A stretch of DNA of 64,000 nt from Branchinecta lynchi (GCA_023053575.1 JAKZAP010000003.1:658561-722560); one strand, 5' to 3'. Counted from the stretch's first letter, positions 55,206-63,412 are shown. Notes: a model not told the origin generated them from the letters alone. Made by a program: numbers and translations.

Positions 55206-55514
55206 TTACTGAGTAAACAGTTCTAAATCCACATATGTTTCTTTGTTCTTGTTTTCGCGTACAATCGGTTGCAAAACTAGATTTTTCTTTAAAAGTAATT
55301 CGTTAGCAATGGCATTATATTTCTGTGTTATAAACAAATCACATGGTTTGTCATTATGATTAATGACTACAACCAACTTATCACCATATTTTGTCTTAGC
55401 AATTCTCATTTTAACAATAGTATATTTCAATCCTAGAACTAGTTCTTCTTTCCTGATTGTCTCATTGTATTTATTCATTCTGATTGTATTCAAGACTTCC
55501 TTTGCGGACTCCAT
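55206..55514 (-). CDS. Polinton small protein, possible OB-fold
   Basis: 102 codons. After an N-terminal helix comes a beta-rich stretch (LGLKYTIVKMRIAKTKYGDK then LVVVIN). The YTIVKxxxxxTKYGxxxxV pattern is shared, from memory, with small proteins in arthropod Polinton-like loci that look like OB-fold nucleic-acid binders. A role in single-stranded DNA binding during replication would fit its place beside the terminal repeat, but is inference. It is transcribed outward, with CTAATAA directly before the ATG. Confidence 0.55.
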   Translation of the reverse strand: MESAKEVLNTIRMNKYNETIRKEELVLGLKYTIVKMRIAKTKYGDKLVVVINHNDKPCDLFITQKYNAIANELLLKKNLVLQPIVRENKNKETYVDLELFTQ

Positions 55515-55521
55515 TTATTAG
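55515..55521 (-). promoter_or_regulatory. CTAATAA start motif, OB-like gene
   Basis: The minus strand reads CTAATAAATGG across the start codon, the shared Polinton start motif. Confidence 0.55.
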
Positions 55522-55699
55522 TGGATGATTTTATTAAATAAAAATCCCAATCGCTTTGAAACATCTGGTAATAGAAACCAACCACGTTTATCATATAAAT
55601 GCGATAGATACAAACGCAGTACTGAGTTTGCATGATGATATGATGATTACCGATTTTGAACTTTATAAAATATTTTTGCAAAACCCCACACCCCCAGAC

Positions 55700-55960
55700 T
55701 TTGAAAATTAAGAGGTGTGATGTTGGTACACCCCGATTGGTGTAGTGTTTGTGGTGATGTGGCCTTAGTCTGGGGGGCCCTGAACGGGGAACCCGCAAGT
55801 TTTTATTACCATCCCACTATCGACAAACAGAAACTGCGGTCAGTGGGATTCGAAGGTCTGAATGGTGATGAGTCAACGTTCGGCCGAGCGTTGAGCCACT
55901 ACACCAAGGGTCCTTGTTCAATTCGCACAAGTTTCCGAGTTAAGATGAGATTGTGTTAGT
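55700..55960 (-). other. tRNA-like sequence (possible SINE head) in the Polinton
   Basis: The minus strand has GTGTAGTGGCTCAACGC (A-box-like, 55904-55888) and CCTTCGAATCCC (B-box-like, 55856-55845), about 30 bp apart. The region is markedly more GC-rich than its surroundings. The acceptor stem does not pair well, so a functional tRNA is unlikely. Confidence 0.3.
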
Positions 55961-56086
55961 CACGCCGGAGACTGTAATTACATCCCAAATTGGCGGCGAG
56001 ACCTTTGAATGACGCAGCTCACTAATGCGCGTATGAAATAAAGATCTGTTTGACAGTTAGGAAACAATATTCAGTATAGCAATAGA

Positions 56087-56506
56087 CTATATGTTTGGTA
56101 ATTTCTCTTGAATTTTTATAGATTTATTACAATATTTATAGCCATTCAGACGGACTTGTTTCATGTATTTTTCGCGAGGAAAAAATCGAAAGGTTTTACG
56201 CATCTCTGTTTCTCTCTGAATTACCTCCTCAATTGTTAACTGTCCGCATTTTAGCATTGACAACAACTCAGTATAAAAATCATAAATAGTCCTAAATTCT
56301 GCTTTTCTATCAGCAATGCTTAATTGCTTTTCAATTATTTCGATGATAACAGCACCCAAACTTAAAGAAGCTAGCGGTAGCACTAGAAACGCAGACATTC
56401 CTGCTGCTGAAAAGAGGAATTTGGATACAAGTAAGCTATTACTTATACGATTGTAGTACTTGTAACTGCGACGGTAAACATACATTTTCTTTTCTAATTC
56501 TTCCAT
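56087..56506 (-). CDS. Polinton two-TM membrane protein (SLATT-like layout)
   Basis: 139 codons. The layout is a basic N-terminal helix (KKMYVYRRSYKYYNRIS), a tight hydrophobic hairpin of about residues 24-58 with a central Pro, then a soluble helical region (AEFRTIYDFYTELLSML) and a basic C-terminus. A basic helix followed by two adjacent TM segments and a long helix resembles the SLATT domain layout of bacterial membrane effectors; this is layout similarity only. It might act as a virion membrane-active or holin-like protein. I do not recognise a named family. It is divergent from the polymerase gene across a 300-bp repeat-bearing spacer. Confidence 0.7.
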   Translation of the reverse strand: MEELEKKMYVYRRSYKYYNRISNSLLVSKFLFSAAGMSAFLVLPLASLSLGAVIIEIIEKQLSIADRKAEFRTIYDFYTELLSMLKCGQLTIEEVIQRETEMRKTFRFFPREKYMKQVRLNGYKYCNKSIKIQEKLPNI

Positions 56507-56515
56507 TTATAATAT
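56507..56515 (-). promoter_or_regulatory. TATAA start motif, two-TM gene
   Basis: The minus strand reads ATTATAAATGG at the start, a weaker form of the shared motif without the YCTA core. Confidence 0.35.
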
Positions 56516-56549
56516 AATAAAATTGTTTCGAAAAATATTTCTAACAAAA

Positions 56550-56700
56550 TAAAGAGTAGTAACCAAATGCCGATTTCGTCAAGAGTAGTAACCAAAAGCG
56601 GATTTTCGTTAAGAGTAGTAATCAAATGCCGATTTCGTCAAGAGTAGTAAAGAATAAAGGAAACCCGTGACTAGTAGTAAAGCATGTGCGAAACCCATAA
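56550..56700 (+). repeat. ~29-bp iterons between divergent Polinton genes
   Basis: GAGTAGTAACCAAATGCCGA with TTTCGTCA repeats at 56554, 56583 and 56612, with shorter AGTAGTAAAG copies at 56641 and 56672. The AGTAGT word also opens the terminal repeat at 54959. It lies in the shared promoter region and could be a regulatory array or origin. Confidence 0.7.
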
Positions 56701-56796
56701 GGGCGTCGGAAAATACATAGTAAAGGATTTGGAAAACCAGTGCTTTTCTTTACGGCTGAGAAAACGCAGACTGAGAAATTTATTAATAAAAATATT

Positions 56797-56806
56797 CCCC
56801 TATTAA
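56797..56806 (+). promoter_or_regulatory. CCTATTAA start motif, polymerase gene
   Basis: CCCCTATTAAATG spans the polymerase start codon. Confidence 0.55.
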
Positions 56807-59290
56807 ATGATGAATACTGCAGAGGTTATTCAGCTTTGTAAAAAGGTTATATCGAACAACAAATCGGTTATACAAAGATTACCGCTATACACATATAATG
56901 AACTGCGGACTTATGCGAAAATTAATAAAATCAAAACAAATGGAGCTAAGAAACATGAAATAACAAATAATATAATAAACCATCTTAATAAGTATATTTT
57001 GATAGCTGAAGATAAAATTAAAATTGAACGCAGAAACGAAAGAACTCATAATAAGAACAGACCATCCGACTACAAACCAGAACCGAGATTACGAACCATT
57101 CTGGAAGATGAGATAAAAGAAAATAATATCACCATTACAAAACTAAAACAAGAATACAATGATAACAAAGAAAAAGAGACAAGCGAATTAAAAAGATTTC
57201 TGAAAAACAAGAACCTATCAACTCGCGGAAACCGAGAAGAAGTACTAAAAAGAGTTGAAGAATACTATAATAATATTATTACCAAACATAAAGATTCCGT
57301 ACAGAAAAATAGAGATATCATAAGAGATCAAACAGAAAGACGTGATAACAGTAGACAGAAAGTAGTCGATTTATCCACTCTCTTTATAAATAAGAAAAAA
57401 ATCAAAGAAGAAAAATTGATTCCTGATCATTTATTTAGAAAGGAAGAAGAACAGCAGCCTACTATTTCTAGGGAAACGGAAAACCTTTATACCATCAACG
57501 TTTCTATTGAAAGCAATGGAAGAGAAAAAGATACTCTTATTGCTTTTACTTTCGCCGATTTACAGCGGCGGATGAATGAACTTTATCAATATAGAGTTCA
57601 GTTTGTAACCAGGGTTATATTCTATAGACAGGAAAATGATGAAGAAGTAGTAGTATATTACAACAGTACTTCTTGGATTTTAAATAAAAATAGCATTCTT
57701 ACTCATAGTCATTTGGATGATAATAACAAGAGACTGAGCTCTTTAAGTAATACCCCTCGATCTGGGCTACAATTTAGTCGGTATGAAGGAATTGATTATA
57801 GGATGACACGAATAGAATCTTACATGGGAGGAACGTTTAAAATACTGCCAGATTTCGTAAAAAATAAAAAAGCGTGCATAAATATAAAAAATTTAGATCA
57901 AAAATGCTTTCTTTGGTCCATCTTAGCACATTTATACCCAACCAAGGACAACGCTGAGAGAATTTCGAAATATAAACAATACGAGAACGAATTTGATTTC
58001 GAAGGGGTTACCAACTTCCCAATGGATAGTAAAGATATACACAAATTTGAAAATAGATACAACATTAAGATTTGTTTATTTCAAATTGAAAAAGAGAAAA
58101 TTATCAGAAGTCATATACTAAAAAGTACAATCAATGGGAAAACTGCTAAACATGTTATTAATTTATTATATTTCGATAATCATTATGTACTGGTAAAGGA
58201 TCTGAGCAGATTAGTTGGTAGTCAAATCTCTAAAAATAAAACAAAGACATACCTATGCACTTTTTGCGGAAGGCATTTTACAAAAGAAGAACACTTTGAA
58301 AAACATGAAAGTAAAAATAATTGCGAAGATCCTGATATAATAATGCCTCCTGAAGGTTCAAGTATACAATATAGAAGTATTGCAAAACAAATGAAAGTAC
58401 CTTATTGCATAATAGCCGACTTTGAGTCTTATAATGAAGAGTACAATCAAGTACATGGGAAGAAAACAATAAAAGTGGCCAAACAGAAACCATTTGCTTA
58501 CGCATTTCAGGTATGCTGTTCCTTTGATATAAACCAGAACAAATACTATGACTATTTCGGTGAAGACGCTGCAAAACATTTTGTTAAAACCGTTACAAAA
58601 GTATCCACAGAAATTGCAAACAAATATGAAAGCAGACAAAGAAACCATACTTATACCAATGCAGAAATTACCGAAAAATGGAAAAATCTAATGAATAAGA
58701 CTTGTCACATCTGTACAACTGAAATTACTGAAAATCCTCACTTTGATCACGACCACATGACAGGAGAAGATAGGGGATTTGCTCATGCTGAATGTAATAT
58801 GAAATACAGGATTCCCAAGCATATCCCTGTAGTAATGCATAATTTATCTAAATATGATTCCCATCTGTTTGTTAGAGAATTGATACCTGATAACGGAATT
58901 TTTGAAAGTGCAGAAAGTTTCATCTCATTCTCGAAATCAATAAGTATTACAAAAGCGGATACGGAAATAAAATATGAGATGCGGTTTATAGATTCAATTA
59001 GATTTATGGCTTCATCTTTAGACAAACTATCAGCAAATTTAGCAACATGTGATTGCAAAGTACCTTGTAATCATCTAAGACAGAATTTCAAGTACACATC
59101 TAACAGCTTCAAAAATGACGATGAATTCAAAGAAATAATTAAAAAAGGGGTGTATCCCTATGAATTCGTAGATAGTTTCGATAAAATGAAATGTGCAAAG
59201 TTACCACCAATAGAAAGCTTTTATTCTAGGTTGACGGGGAAAGGTATTGACAAAAGTGATTATAAAAGAGCGGTATCTATATGGAAGTAA
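56807..59290 (+). CDS. pPolB: Polinton DNA polymerase B, N-terminal and exonuclease part
   Basis: 827 codons ending at an in-frame TAA (59288-59290). Domains: SAP-like DNA-binding helices at about 26-60 and 125-152; an unassigned region with KCFLWS around 366-371; a C2H2-type finger at 484-506 (C484, C487, H500, C506); and a 3'-5' exonuclease with Exo I D538/E540, Exo II D684 (HNLSKYDSH) and Exo III D729 (FIDSIRFM). Between Exo I and Exo II sits an endonuclease-VII-like zinc module (C633, C636, HFDHDH 645-650, C663). This is the protein-primed polymerase of the element. The same frame continues past the TAA, so this is the 5' part of one gene with a nonsense mutation. Confidence 0.93.
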   Translation: MMNTAEVIQLCKKVISNNKSVIQRLPLYTYNELRTYAKINKIKTNGAKKHEITNNIINHLNKYILIAEDKIKIERRNERTHNKNRPSDYKPEPRLRTILEDEIKENNITITKLKQEYNDNKEKETSELKRFLKNKNLSTRGNREEVLKRVEEYYNNIITKHKDSVQKNRDIIRDQTERRDNSRQKVVDLSTLFINKKKIKEEKLIPDHLFRKEEEQQPTISRETENLYTINVSIESNGREKDTLIAFTFADLQRRMNELYQYRVQFVTRVIFYRQENDEEVVVYYNSTSWILNKNSILTHSHLDDNNKRLSSLSNTPRSGLQFSRYEGIDYRMTRIESYMGGTFKILPDFVKNKKACINIKNLDQKCFLWSILAHLYPTKDNAERISKYKQYENEFDFEGVTNFPMDSKDIHKFENRYNIKICLFQIEKEKIIRSHILKSTINGKTAKHVINLLYFDNHYVLVKDLSRLVGSQISKNKTKTYLCTFCGRHFTKEEHFEKHESKNNCEDPDIIMPPEGSSIQYRSIAKQMKVPYCIIADFESYNEEYNQVHGKKTIKVAKQKPFAYAFQVCCSFDINQNKYYDYFGEDAAKHFVKTVTKVSTEIANKYESRQRNHTYTNAEITEKWKNLMNKTCHICTTEITENPHFDHDHMTGEDRGFAHAECNMKYRIPKHIPVVMHNLSKYDSHLFVRELIPDNGIFESAESFISFSKSISITKADTEIKYEMRFIDSIRFMASSLDKLSANLATCDCKVPCNHLRQNFKYTSNSFKNDDEFKEIIKKGVYPYEFVDSFDKMKCAKLPPIESFYSRLTGKGIDKSDYKRAVSIWK

Positions 59291-60871
59291 TTTAACTGTG
59301 ATACTTTACTTGATTATACCAAGTTGTACCTAAAAAGTGATGTGTTAATTCTATCAGATGTTGTGGAGAATTTCAGGAACGTTTGTATACATAATTATGA
59401 TCTGGATCCACTTCATTACTTTTCAGCTCCTGGGTTGACATGGGATTCTTTCTTAAAGCATTCAAAAGTAGAACTACCACTATTCTCAAAGGAAGACATG
59501 TATACCTTTATAGAAAAAGGAATAAGAGGTGGTGTATCCCAATGTATAAAAAGATACGCAAAAGCAAATAATAAATATACAAGTGATTATAATAAGCATA
59601 AACCATCTAATTACTTAATGTATTTAGACGCTAATAATTTATATGGGTGGGCGATGTCGCAGAATTTACCAGCGAATGATTTCCAATTCATTTCCATACC
59701 GGATGATTTGAAAGAAAGGAATGAATGCGAATCAATCGAGTATTACAACCATCTAAAAACTCACATCAATTCGATAATGAAATTACAGAATGTAGGTGCT
59801 ATATATGAGGTAGATTTAGAATATCCAAAAGAACTACACGAATTACACAAGGATTTACCATTAGCACCCGAACACTTTAACGGTAAGCTATGTACCACAG
59901 TATTAGATAAAACCAACTATGTAGTTCACCACAGGAATCTAGAATTTTATTTACAAAAAGGCTTGATATTGAAAAGAGTACACAGAATACTAGGATTCAC
60001 TGAAAGTGCTTACTTAAAAGGATATATAGACCACAACACAGCACTTAGAACTAAAGGTACAAATGATTTTGAGAAGGATTTCTTTAAGCTTATGAATAAT
60101 GCTTGCTTTGGAAAAACTATGGAAAACGTAAGGAAGCGAGCGGATATGGAAATAATAACGGATGATGCAACAAGAGAAAAAATAATAAAGAAACCCAACT
60201 TTAAATCTGAAATAATATTCAGTGAAAACTTTTCAGTAGCAAGAATGTCAAAGGAAAAGATAAAATTAGACAAACCAATGTATATCGGCTTTGCTGTATT
60301 GGAACTATCCAAGTTATTGATGTATGAATTCCATTATGATTATATGAAGCCTAAATATGGAGATAAAATTGATTTGTGTTATATGGACACTGATTCTTTC
60401 ATATATGATATTAGAACTGAAGATTTTTATCAAGATATCAAACAGGATTTGAATGAGAGGTTCGATACATCTGATTATGCGAAAGATAATCCATATAGGT
60501 TTCCTAATGTAAATAAGAAAGTGATAGGAATGATGAAAGATGAATTAGGTGGACAGGTTATGACAGAGTTTGTTGGATTACGATCAAAAGTATATGCTTA
60601 TTTAAAGGACAACCAAGACCCTTCAAAAGCTAGCAAAAAACTGAAAGGAATAAAAACCAATATAGTTAAAGATAAAATTACGATTCAAAACTATAAGGAT
60701 GTACTGTTTGGTAAAACGGAAAACCTTTCTATAACCCAGTATAACTTAAGATCATACAAGCACAATATGTTTCTAGAAGAGCAGAATAAAAAAGCGTTGG
60801 ATCCTAAGGATGATAAAAGGATAGTATCAAGCGATAAATTTACAACTTTGCCTTTAGGTTATAAACATTAA
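59291..60871 (+). CDS. pPolB: Polinton DNA polymerase B, palm and thumb part
   Basis: It continues in the same frame as the upstream part; the first ATG is at 59324. Numbered from that Met: motif A DANNLYGW with D102, motif B NNACFGK (258-264) and motif C YMDTDS with D355 and D357, so the polymerase active site is complete. The region between A and B fits the TPR1/TPR2 insertions of protein-primed family B enzymes. It ends at a normal TAA, followed by a 22-bp repeat array. Activity from this copy would need translation past the stop at 59288. Confidence 0.93.
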   Translation, partial: FNCDTLLDYTKLYLKSDVLILSDVVENFRNVCIHNYDLDPLHYFSAPGLTWDSFLKHSKVELPLFSKEDMYTFIEKGIRGGVSQCIKRYAKANNKYTSDYNKHKPSNYLMYLDANNLYGWAMSQNLPANDFQFISIPDDLKERNECESIEYYNHLKTHINSIMKLQNVGAIYEVDLEYPKELHELHKDLPLAPEHFNGKLCTTVLDKTNYVVHHRNLEFYLQKGLILKRVHRILGFTESAYLKGYIDHNTALRTKGTNDFEKDFFKLMNNACFGKTMENVRKRADMEIITDDATREKIIKKPNFKSEIIFSENFSVARMSKEKIKLDKPMYIGFAVLELSKLLMYEFHYDYMKPKYGDKIDLCYMDTDSFIYDIRTEDFYQDIKQDLNERFDTSDYAKDNPYRFPNVNKKVIGMMKDELGGQVMTEFVGLRSKVYAYLKDNQDPSKASKKLKGIKTNIVKDKITIQNYKDVLFGKTENLSITQYNLRSYKHNMFLEEQNKKALDPKDDKRIVSSDKFTTLPLGYKH

Positions 60872-61090
60872 ATTCAAGTACCTACTTAAAAAAATCAAGT
60901 ATCTACTTCAAAACTTCAAGTACCTACTTAAAAAATTCAAGTACCTACTTAAAAAATTCAAGTACCTACTTAAAAAATCAAGTACCTACTTAAAAAATTC
61001 AAGTACCTACTTAAAAAAATCAAGTACCTACTTAAAGAATTCAAGTACCTACTTCAAAACTTCAGGTATATACTTAAAATACTCAAGTAA
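60872..61090 (+). repeat. 20-22 bp tandem repeat between polymerase and ATPase
   Basis: About ten copies of TTCAAGTACCTACTTAAAAAA with only a few substitutions; the last copies degrade toward the ATPase gene. It is the only sizeable spacer in the plus-strand gene block. Confidence 0.9.
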
Positions 61091-61108
61091 ATCTTATAAT
61101 GAAAAATT

Positions 61109-61120
61109 CTTCCTAAATAA
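61109..61120 (+). promoter_or_regulatory. CCTAAATAA start motif, ATPase gene
   Basis: CTTCCTAAATAAATG spans the ATPase start codon. Confidence 0.6.
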
Positions 61121-61798
61121 ATGAATGAAAAGGCTCCAATCAAAGTCTATGACTTTAGTGAAAAGAACACTTATCAGAATAAGCACGACCTTGCACCTCA
61201 GTGGCCATTTAGACTCTTAATTTGTGGTAGTTCTGGAACAGGGAAAACTAACCTTCTTTTGAATTTAATTTATGAATATCTTTGTTTCAACAGAATATAC
61301 TTGTATGCAAAAGATCTTGAAGAAGATAAATATCAAGACCTTATAACCAATTTAACCACTTTGGAGTCACAATGCAAATCGAAAGTCTTAACAGTAAGTA
61401 ACAATCTTGATGATATTGTCGATGTTGACGACTTAGACCCTGAATACCAAAACTTGATTATCTTTGACGATTTTGTCACTGAAAAAGACCAGAAGAAAAT
61501 AGAAGACTTATTCATAAGAGGAAGAAAGAAAAATGCTTCAATTATTTACTTGTCACAGAGCTATCATAAAACGCCAAAGGTGGTAAGGCTCCAGTGCAAT
61601 TATTTTGCATTCTTTCAGTGTTCTAATCCAAAAGAAGTAAAATTAATAAGACAAAGCCATGTATCCAGTATAGACGATGAAAAATTTCTGAAACAATTCG
61701 AGACTGCAACCAAGGGCTACGGTTTTTTCTTCATAGATTTAAAAATAAAAGATAAAACCCTTAAGTACAGGAAAAACTTTGAAAAATTTACCGGATAA
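61121..61798 (+). CDS. Polinton packaging ATPase (FtsK/HerA, A32-like)
   Basis: 225 codons. Walker A GSSGTGKT (36-43), Walker B LIIFDDF with D116/D117, and a sensor-like YLSQSYHKTPK after a basic RGRKKNAS stretch. These are the features of the A32-type genome-packaging ATPases of Polintons, adintoviruses and nucleocytoplasmic viruses, which pump DNA into capsids. Length is normal for the family and the frame is intact. Next gene 16 bp downstream. Confidence 0.93.
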   Translation: MNEKAPIKVYDFSEKNTYQNKHDLAPQWPFRLLICGSSGTGKTNLLLNLIYEYLCFNRIYLYAKDLEEDKYQDLITNLTTLESQCKSKVLTVSNNLDDIVDVDDLDPEYQNLIIFDDFVTEKDQKKIEDLFIRGRKKNASIIYLSQSYHKTPKVVRLQCNYFAFFQCSNPKEVKLIRQSHVSSIDDEKFLKQFETATKGYGFFFIDLKIKDKTLKYRKNFEKFTG

Positions 61799-61803
61799 TT
61801 TAT

Positions 61804-61814
61804 TTCTATAATAA
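61804..61814 (+). promoter_or_regulatory. TTCTATAATAA start motif, fiber-like gene
   Basis: TTTCTATAATAAATG spans the start codon and contains the TCTA core. Confidence 0.6.
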
Positions 61815-62438
61815 ATGAATAAATTTGGTAGTGTTGGAAAAAAGGTTAGTAACGAATCGAATGAAAAGAGAGTTACTGATGACAACGGTAATATTAACCT
61901 ACAAGATAAGAGAATTATTATGTTAGGGGATGCGAAAGCTGACCAGGACGCTATTAGTTTCAGATCCATGACTATTATTCTGAATCAATTTAAAGAAGAA
62001 ATTACCGCACAACAAGTGGGGATAAATCAGTATTTTAGCGAAGATATCAACAGATTAACTGCGGTACATGATTCTCCTAAAAATTTATTGGTAAGGATTA
62101 ATGATAAAGGGTTATTTGTAAAAGAAATAATTCGAGTTAATGAGAAAGAAATTGATGCTGAGAACAAATTGATAACAAATGTTCAAAACCCTAGAAACAA
62201 AAATGATGCTGTTAATTTAGCAACGTTAACTATGAATCTTTTAGATTATGACAAAAAGCTTCTTGGGCAACACACCCATAACGGTATAATTGAAGGAAAG
62301 ATTGCTGGTCAAAAAACTCGTATCGATAATATTGAAAGAGCAGTAGTAAATATTTTAAAAAGGCTTCTAGAGCTAGAGCTAAAACCTGTTGACAAACCAT
62401 TCGTTACCAGAATAGAAAAAATGATGGCTGGTAAATAA
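61815..62438 (+). CDS. Polinton fiber-like or attachment protein (tentative)
   Basis: 207 codons. Two copies of a motif typical of phage and adenovirus-like fibers, K.I.xLxxPxxxxDAVxxxxL: LQDKRIIMLGDAKADQDAIS (about 29-48) and NKLITNVQNPRNKNDAVNLA (about 116-135). The C-terminal part is helical (TRIDNIERAVVNILKRLLEL), compatible with a trimeric coiled coil. By position between ATPase and pX-like genes it is probably a virion component. It could instead be another capsid-associated protein; no enzymatic motif is seen. Confidence 0.5.
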   Translation: MNKFGSVGKKVSNESNEKRVTDDNGNINLQDKRIIMLGDAKADQDAISFRSMTIILNQFKEEITAQQVGINQYFSEDINRLTAVHDSPKNLLVRINDKGLFVKEIIRVNEKEIDAENKLITNVQNPRNKNDAVNLATLTMNLLDYDKKLLGQHTHNGIIEGKIAGQKTRIDNIERAVVNILKRLLELELKPVDKPFVTRIEKMMAGK

Positions 62439-62458
62439 ATTTTATAAGATAAATTTAT

Positions 62459-62468
62459 TCCCTAATAA
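62459..62468 (+). promoter_or_regulatory. CCCTAATAA start motif, pX-like gene
   Basis: TTCCCTAATAAATGG spans the start codon. Confidence 0.6.
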
Positions 62469-63038
62469 ATGGTTGAAACAATGGAGTATACAGTTTATTT
62501 GTCAAAGCTTCAGAAAGGAAAGCTGAAGAAATGCTTTGATGCTAAACAAAAATGTCAGATACGTGTTAGTCATAGTAGACAAAATGAACGAGAACCAGTT
62601 AAGTTACTTTTAAGTAAACGACAAATTGATAAAATTGAAACCTGTAAAATGAATAATAAGGGTTGTGATATTGATGTATCATACAAGCAGATGAGAGAAG
62701 CGATTCAAAAAGGTGGATTACTTCCATTTTTAATACCGCTAGCAATTACCCTTGGTAAGGCAGCTTTAACAAGTGGTGCTGCTGCTTTGGGTACATTCGC
62801 TGGTAAGAAAATTATGGATAAAATGACCAACACAGGTGGTGCGCTAAAACTTCCTGGAACACAAAAAGTTACCGGTAATGGTGTACGCGGTAGACCTAAG
62901 AAGGAAAAAACCGATGATGTCAACACAGGTGGAGCGCTAACACTTCCTGGAACACAAAGAGTTGTCGGTCATGGGGTACGTGGAAGACCTAGGAAGTCAA
63001 AAAACGGGGACATCAAAAAAGAAGCAAAAGTAAAGTAG
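62469..63038 (+). CDS. Polinton pX-like core protein with duplicated AT-hook tail
   Basis: 189 codons. A basic, Cys-containing N-terminal half is followed by a glycine/alanine hydrophobic segment (GGLLPFLIPLAITLGKAALT, about 82-101), like adenovirus and adintovirus pX/core peptides. The C-terminal 70 residues are a 31-residue tandem duplication (LPGTQ.V.G.GVRGRP.K), each copy ending in GRPKK or GRPRK, an AT-hook-like DNA-binding core. It is probably a DNA-condensing virion protein cleaved by the protease encoded next. The 3' end overlaps the open upstream frame of the protease. Confidence 0.65.
   Translation: MVETMEYTVYLSKLQKGKLKKCFDAKQKCQIRVSHSRQNEREPVKLLLSKRQIDKIETCKMNNKGCDIDVSYKQMREAIQKGGLLPFLIPLAITLGKAALTSGAAALGTFAGKKIMDKMTNTGGALKLPGTQKVTGNGVRGRPKKEKTDDVNTGGALTLPGTQRVVGHGVRGRPRKSKNGDIKKEAKVK
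62829..63014 (+). repeat. 93-bp in-frame tandem duplication
   Basis: AACACAGGTGGTGCGCTAAA at 62829 and AACACAGGTGGAGCGCTAAC at 62922 start two 31-codon units inside the pX-like gene. Confidence 0.9.
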
Positions 63039-63061
63039 GACCTCTAACCAATTTTGATATT

Positions 63062-63406
63062 ATGGATGCATTAGGGAGTATACCACAGTTTAGAGGTGTG
63101 TTCTCTTTAGATACGCTACCCAAACATATCAACGATTCGGAATGTGGTGTAATCAACTATGACAAACGTGGAATGCCTGGAACACATTGGGTTGCCTATT
63201 GTAATCTACCTGAATCCCCCTATGTCGAATTTTTCGATTCTTTCGGTATTCCTCCAGGAAAAGAAATAGTTAAATATCTAAAAACTTCAAAGAAAAAAAT
63301 AGCTTATGAAAATCTTGCTGTCCAAAATATAGACGAAGTAAACTGTGGACTTCACTGTATTTCCTACATTAAGCGCAAAATGAAGTTGGTAGCTTTTCGT
63401 TTATAA
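63062..63406 (+). CDS. Polinton adenain-like cysteine protease
   Basis: 114 codons from the first ATG. C5-type catalytic residues are visible: H42 in GTHWVAYC, D59 in FFDSFG, Q88 and C95 in NCGLHC. In virion maturation it would cut core and capsid precursors. The residues normally opening this family (PLTNFDI) are encoded in frame just before the ATG, at 63039-63061, with no upstream Met and the frame open into the pX-like gene. The true start may be upstream through a frameshift or non-AUG codon. The C-terminus is short for the family, ending soon after the catalytic Cys. Confidence 0.88.
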   Translation: MDALGSIPQFRGVFSLDTLPKHINDSECGVINYDKRGMPGTHWVAYCNLPESPYVEFFDSFGIPPGKEIVKYLKTSKKKIAYENLAVQNIDEVNCGLHCISYIKRKMKLVAFRL

Positions 63407-63412
63407 AAATTG

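Noticed and set aside
55717..55959. 80-codon plus-strand frame in the Polinton
   Set aside because: It covers the tRNA-like GC-rich patch, has no start motif and no recognisable domain.
60876..61090. Array considered as a CRISPR
   Set aside because: Units are contiguous with no spacers and the context is an animal transposon.
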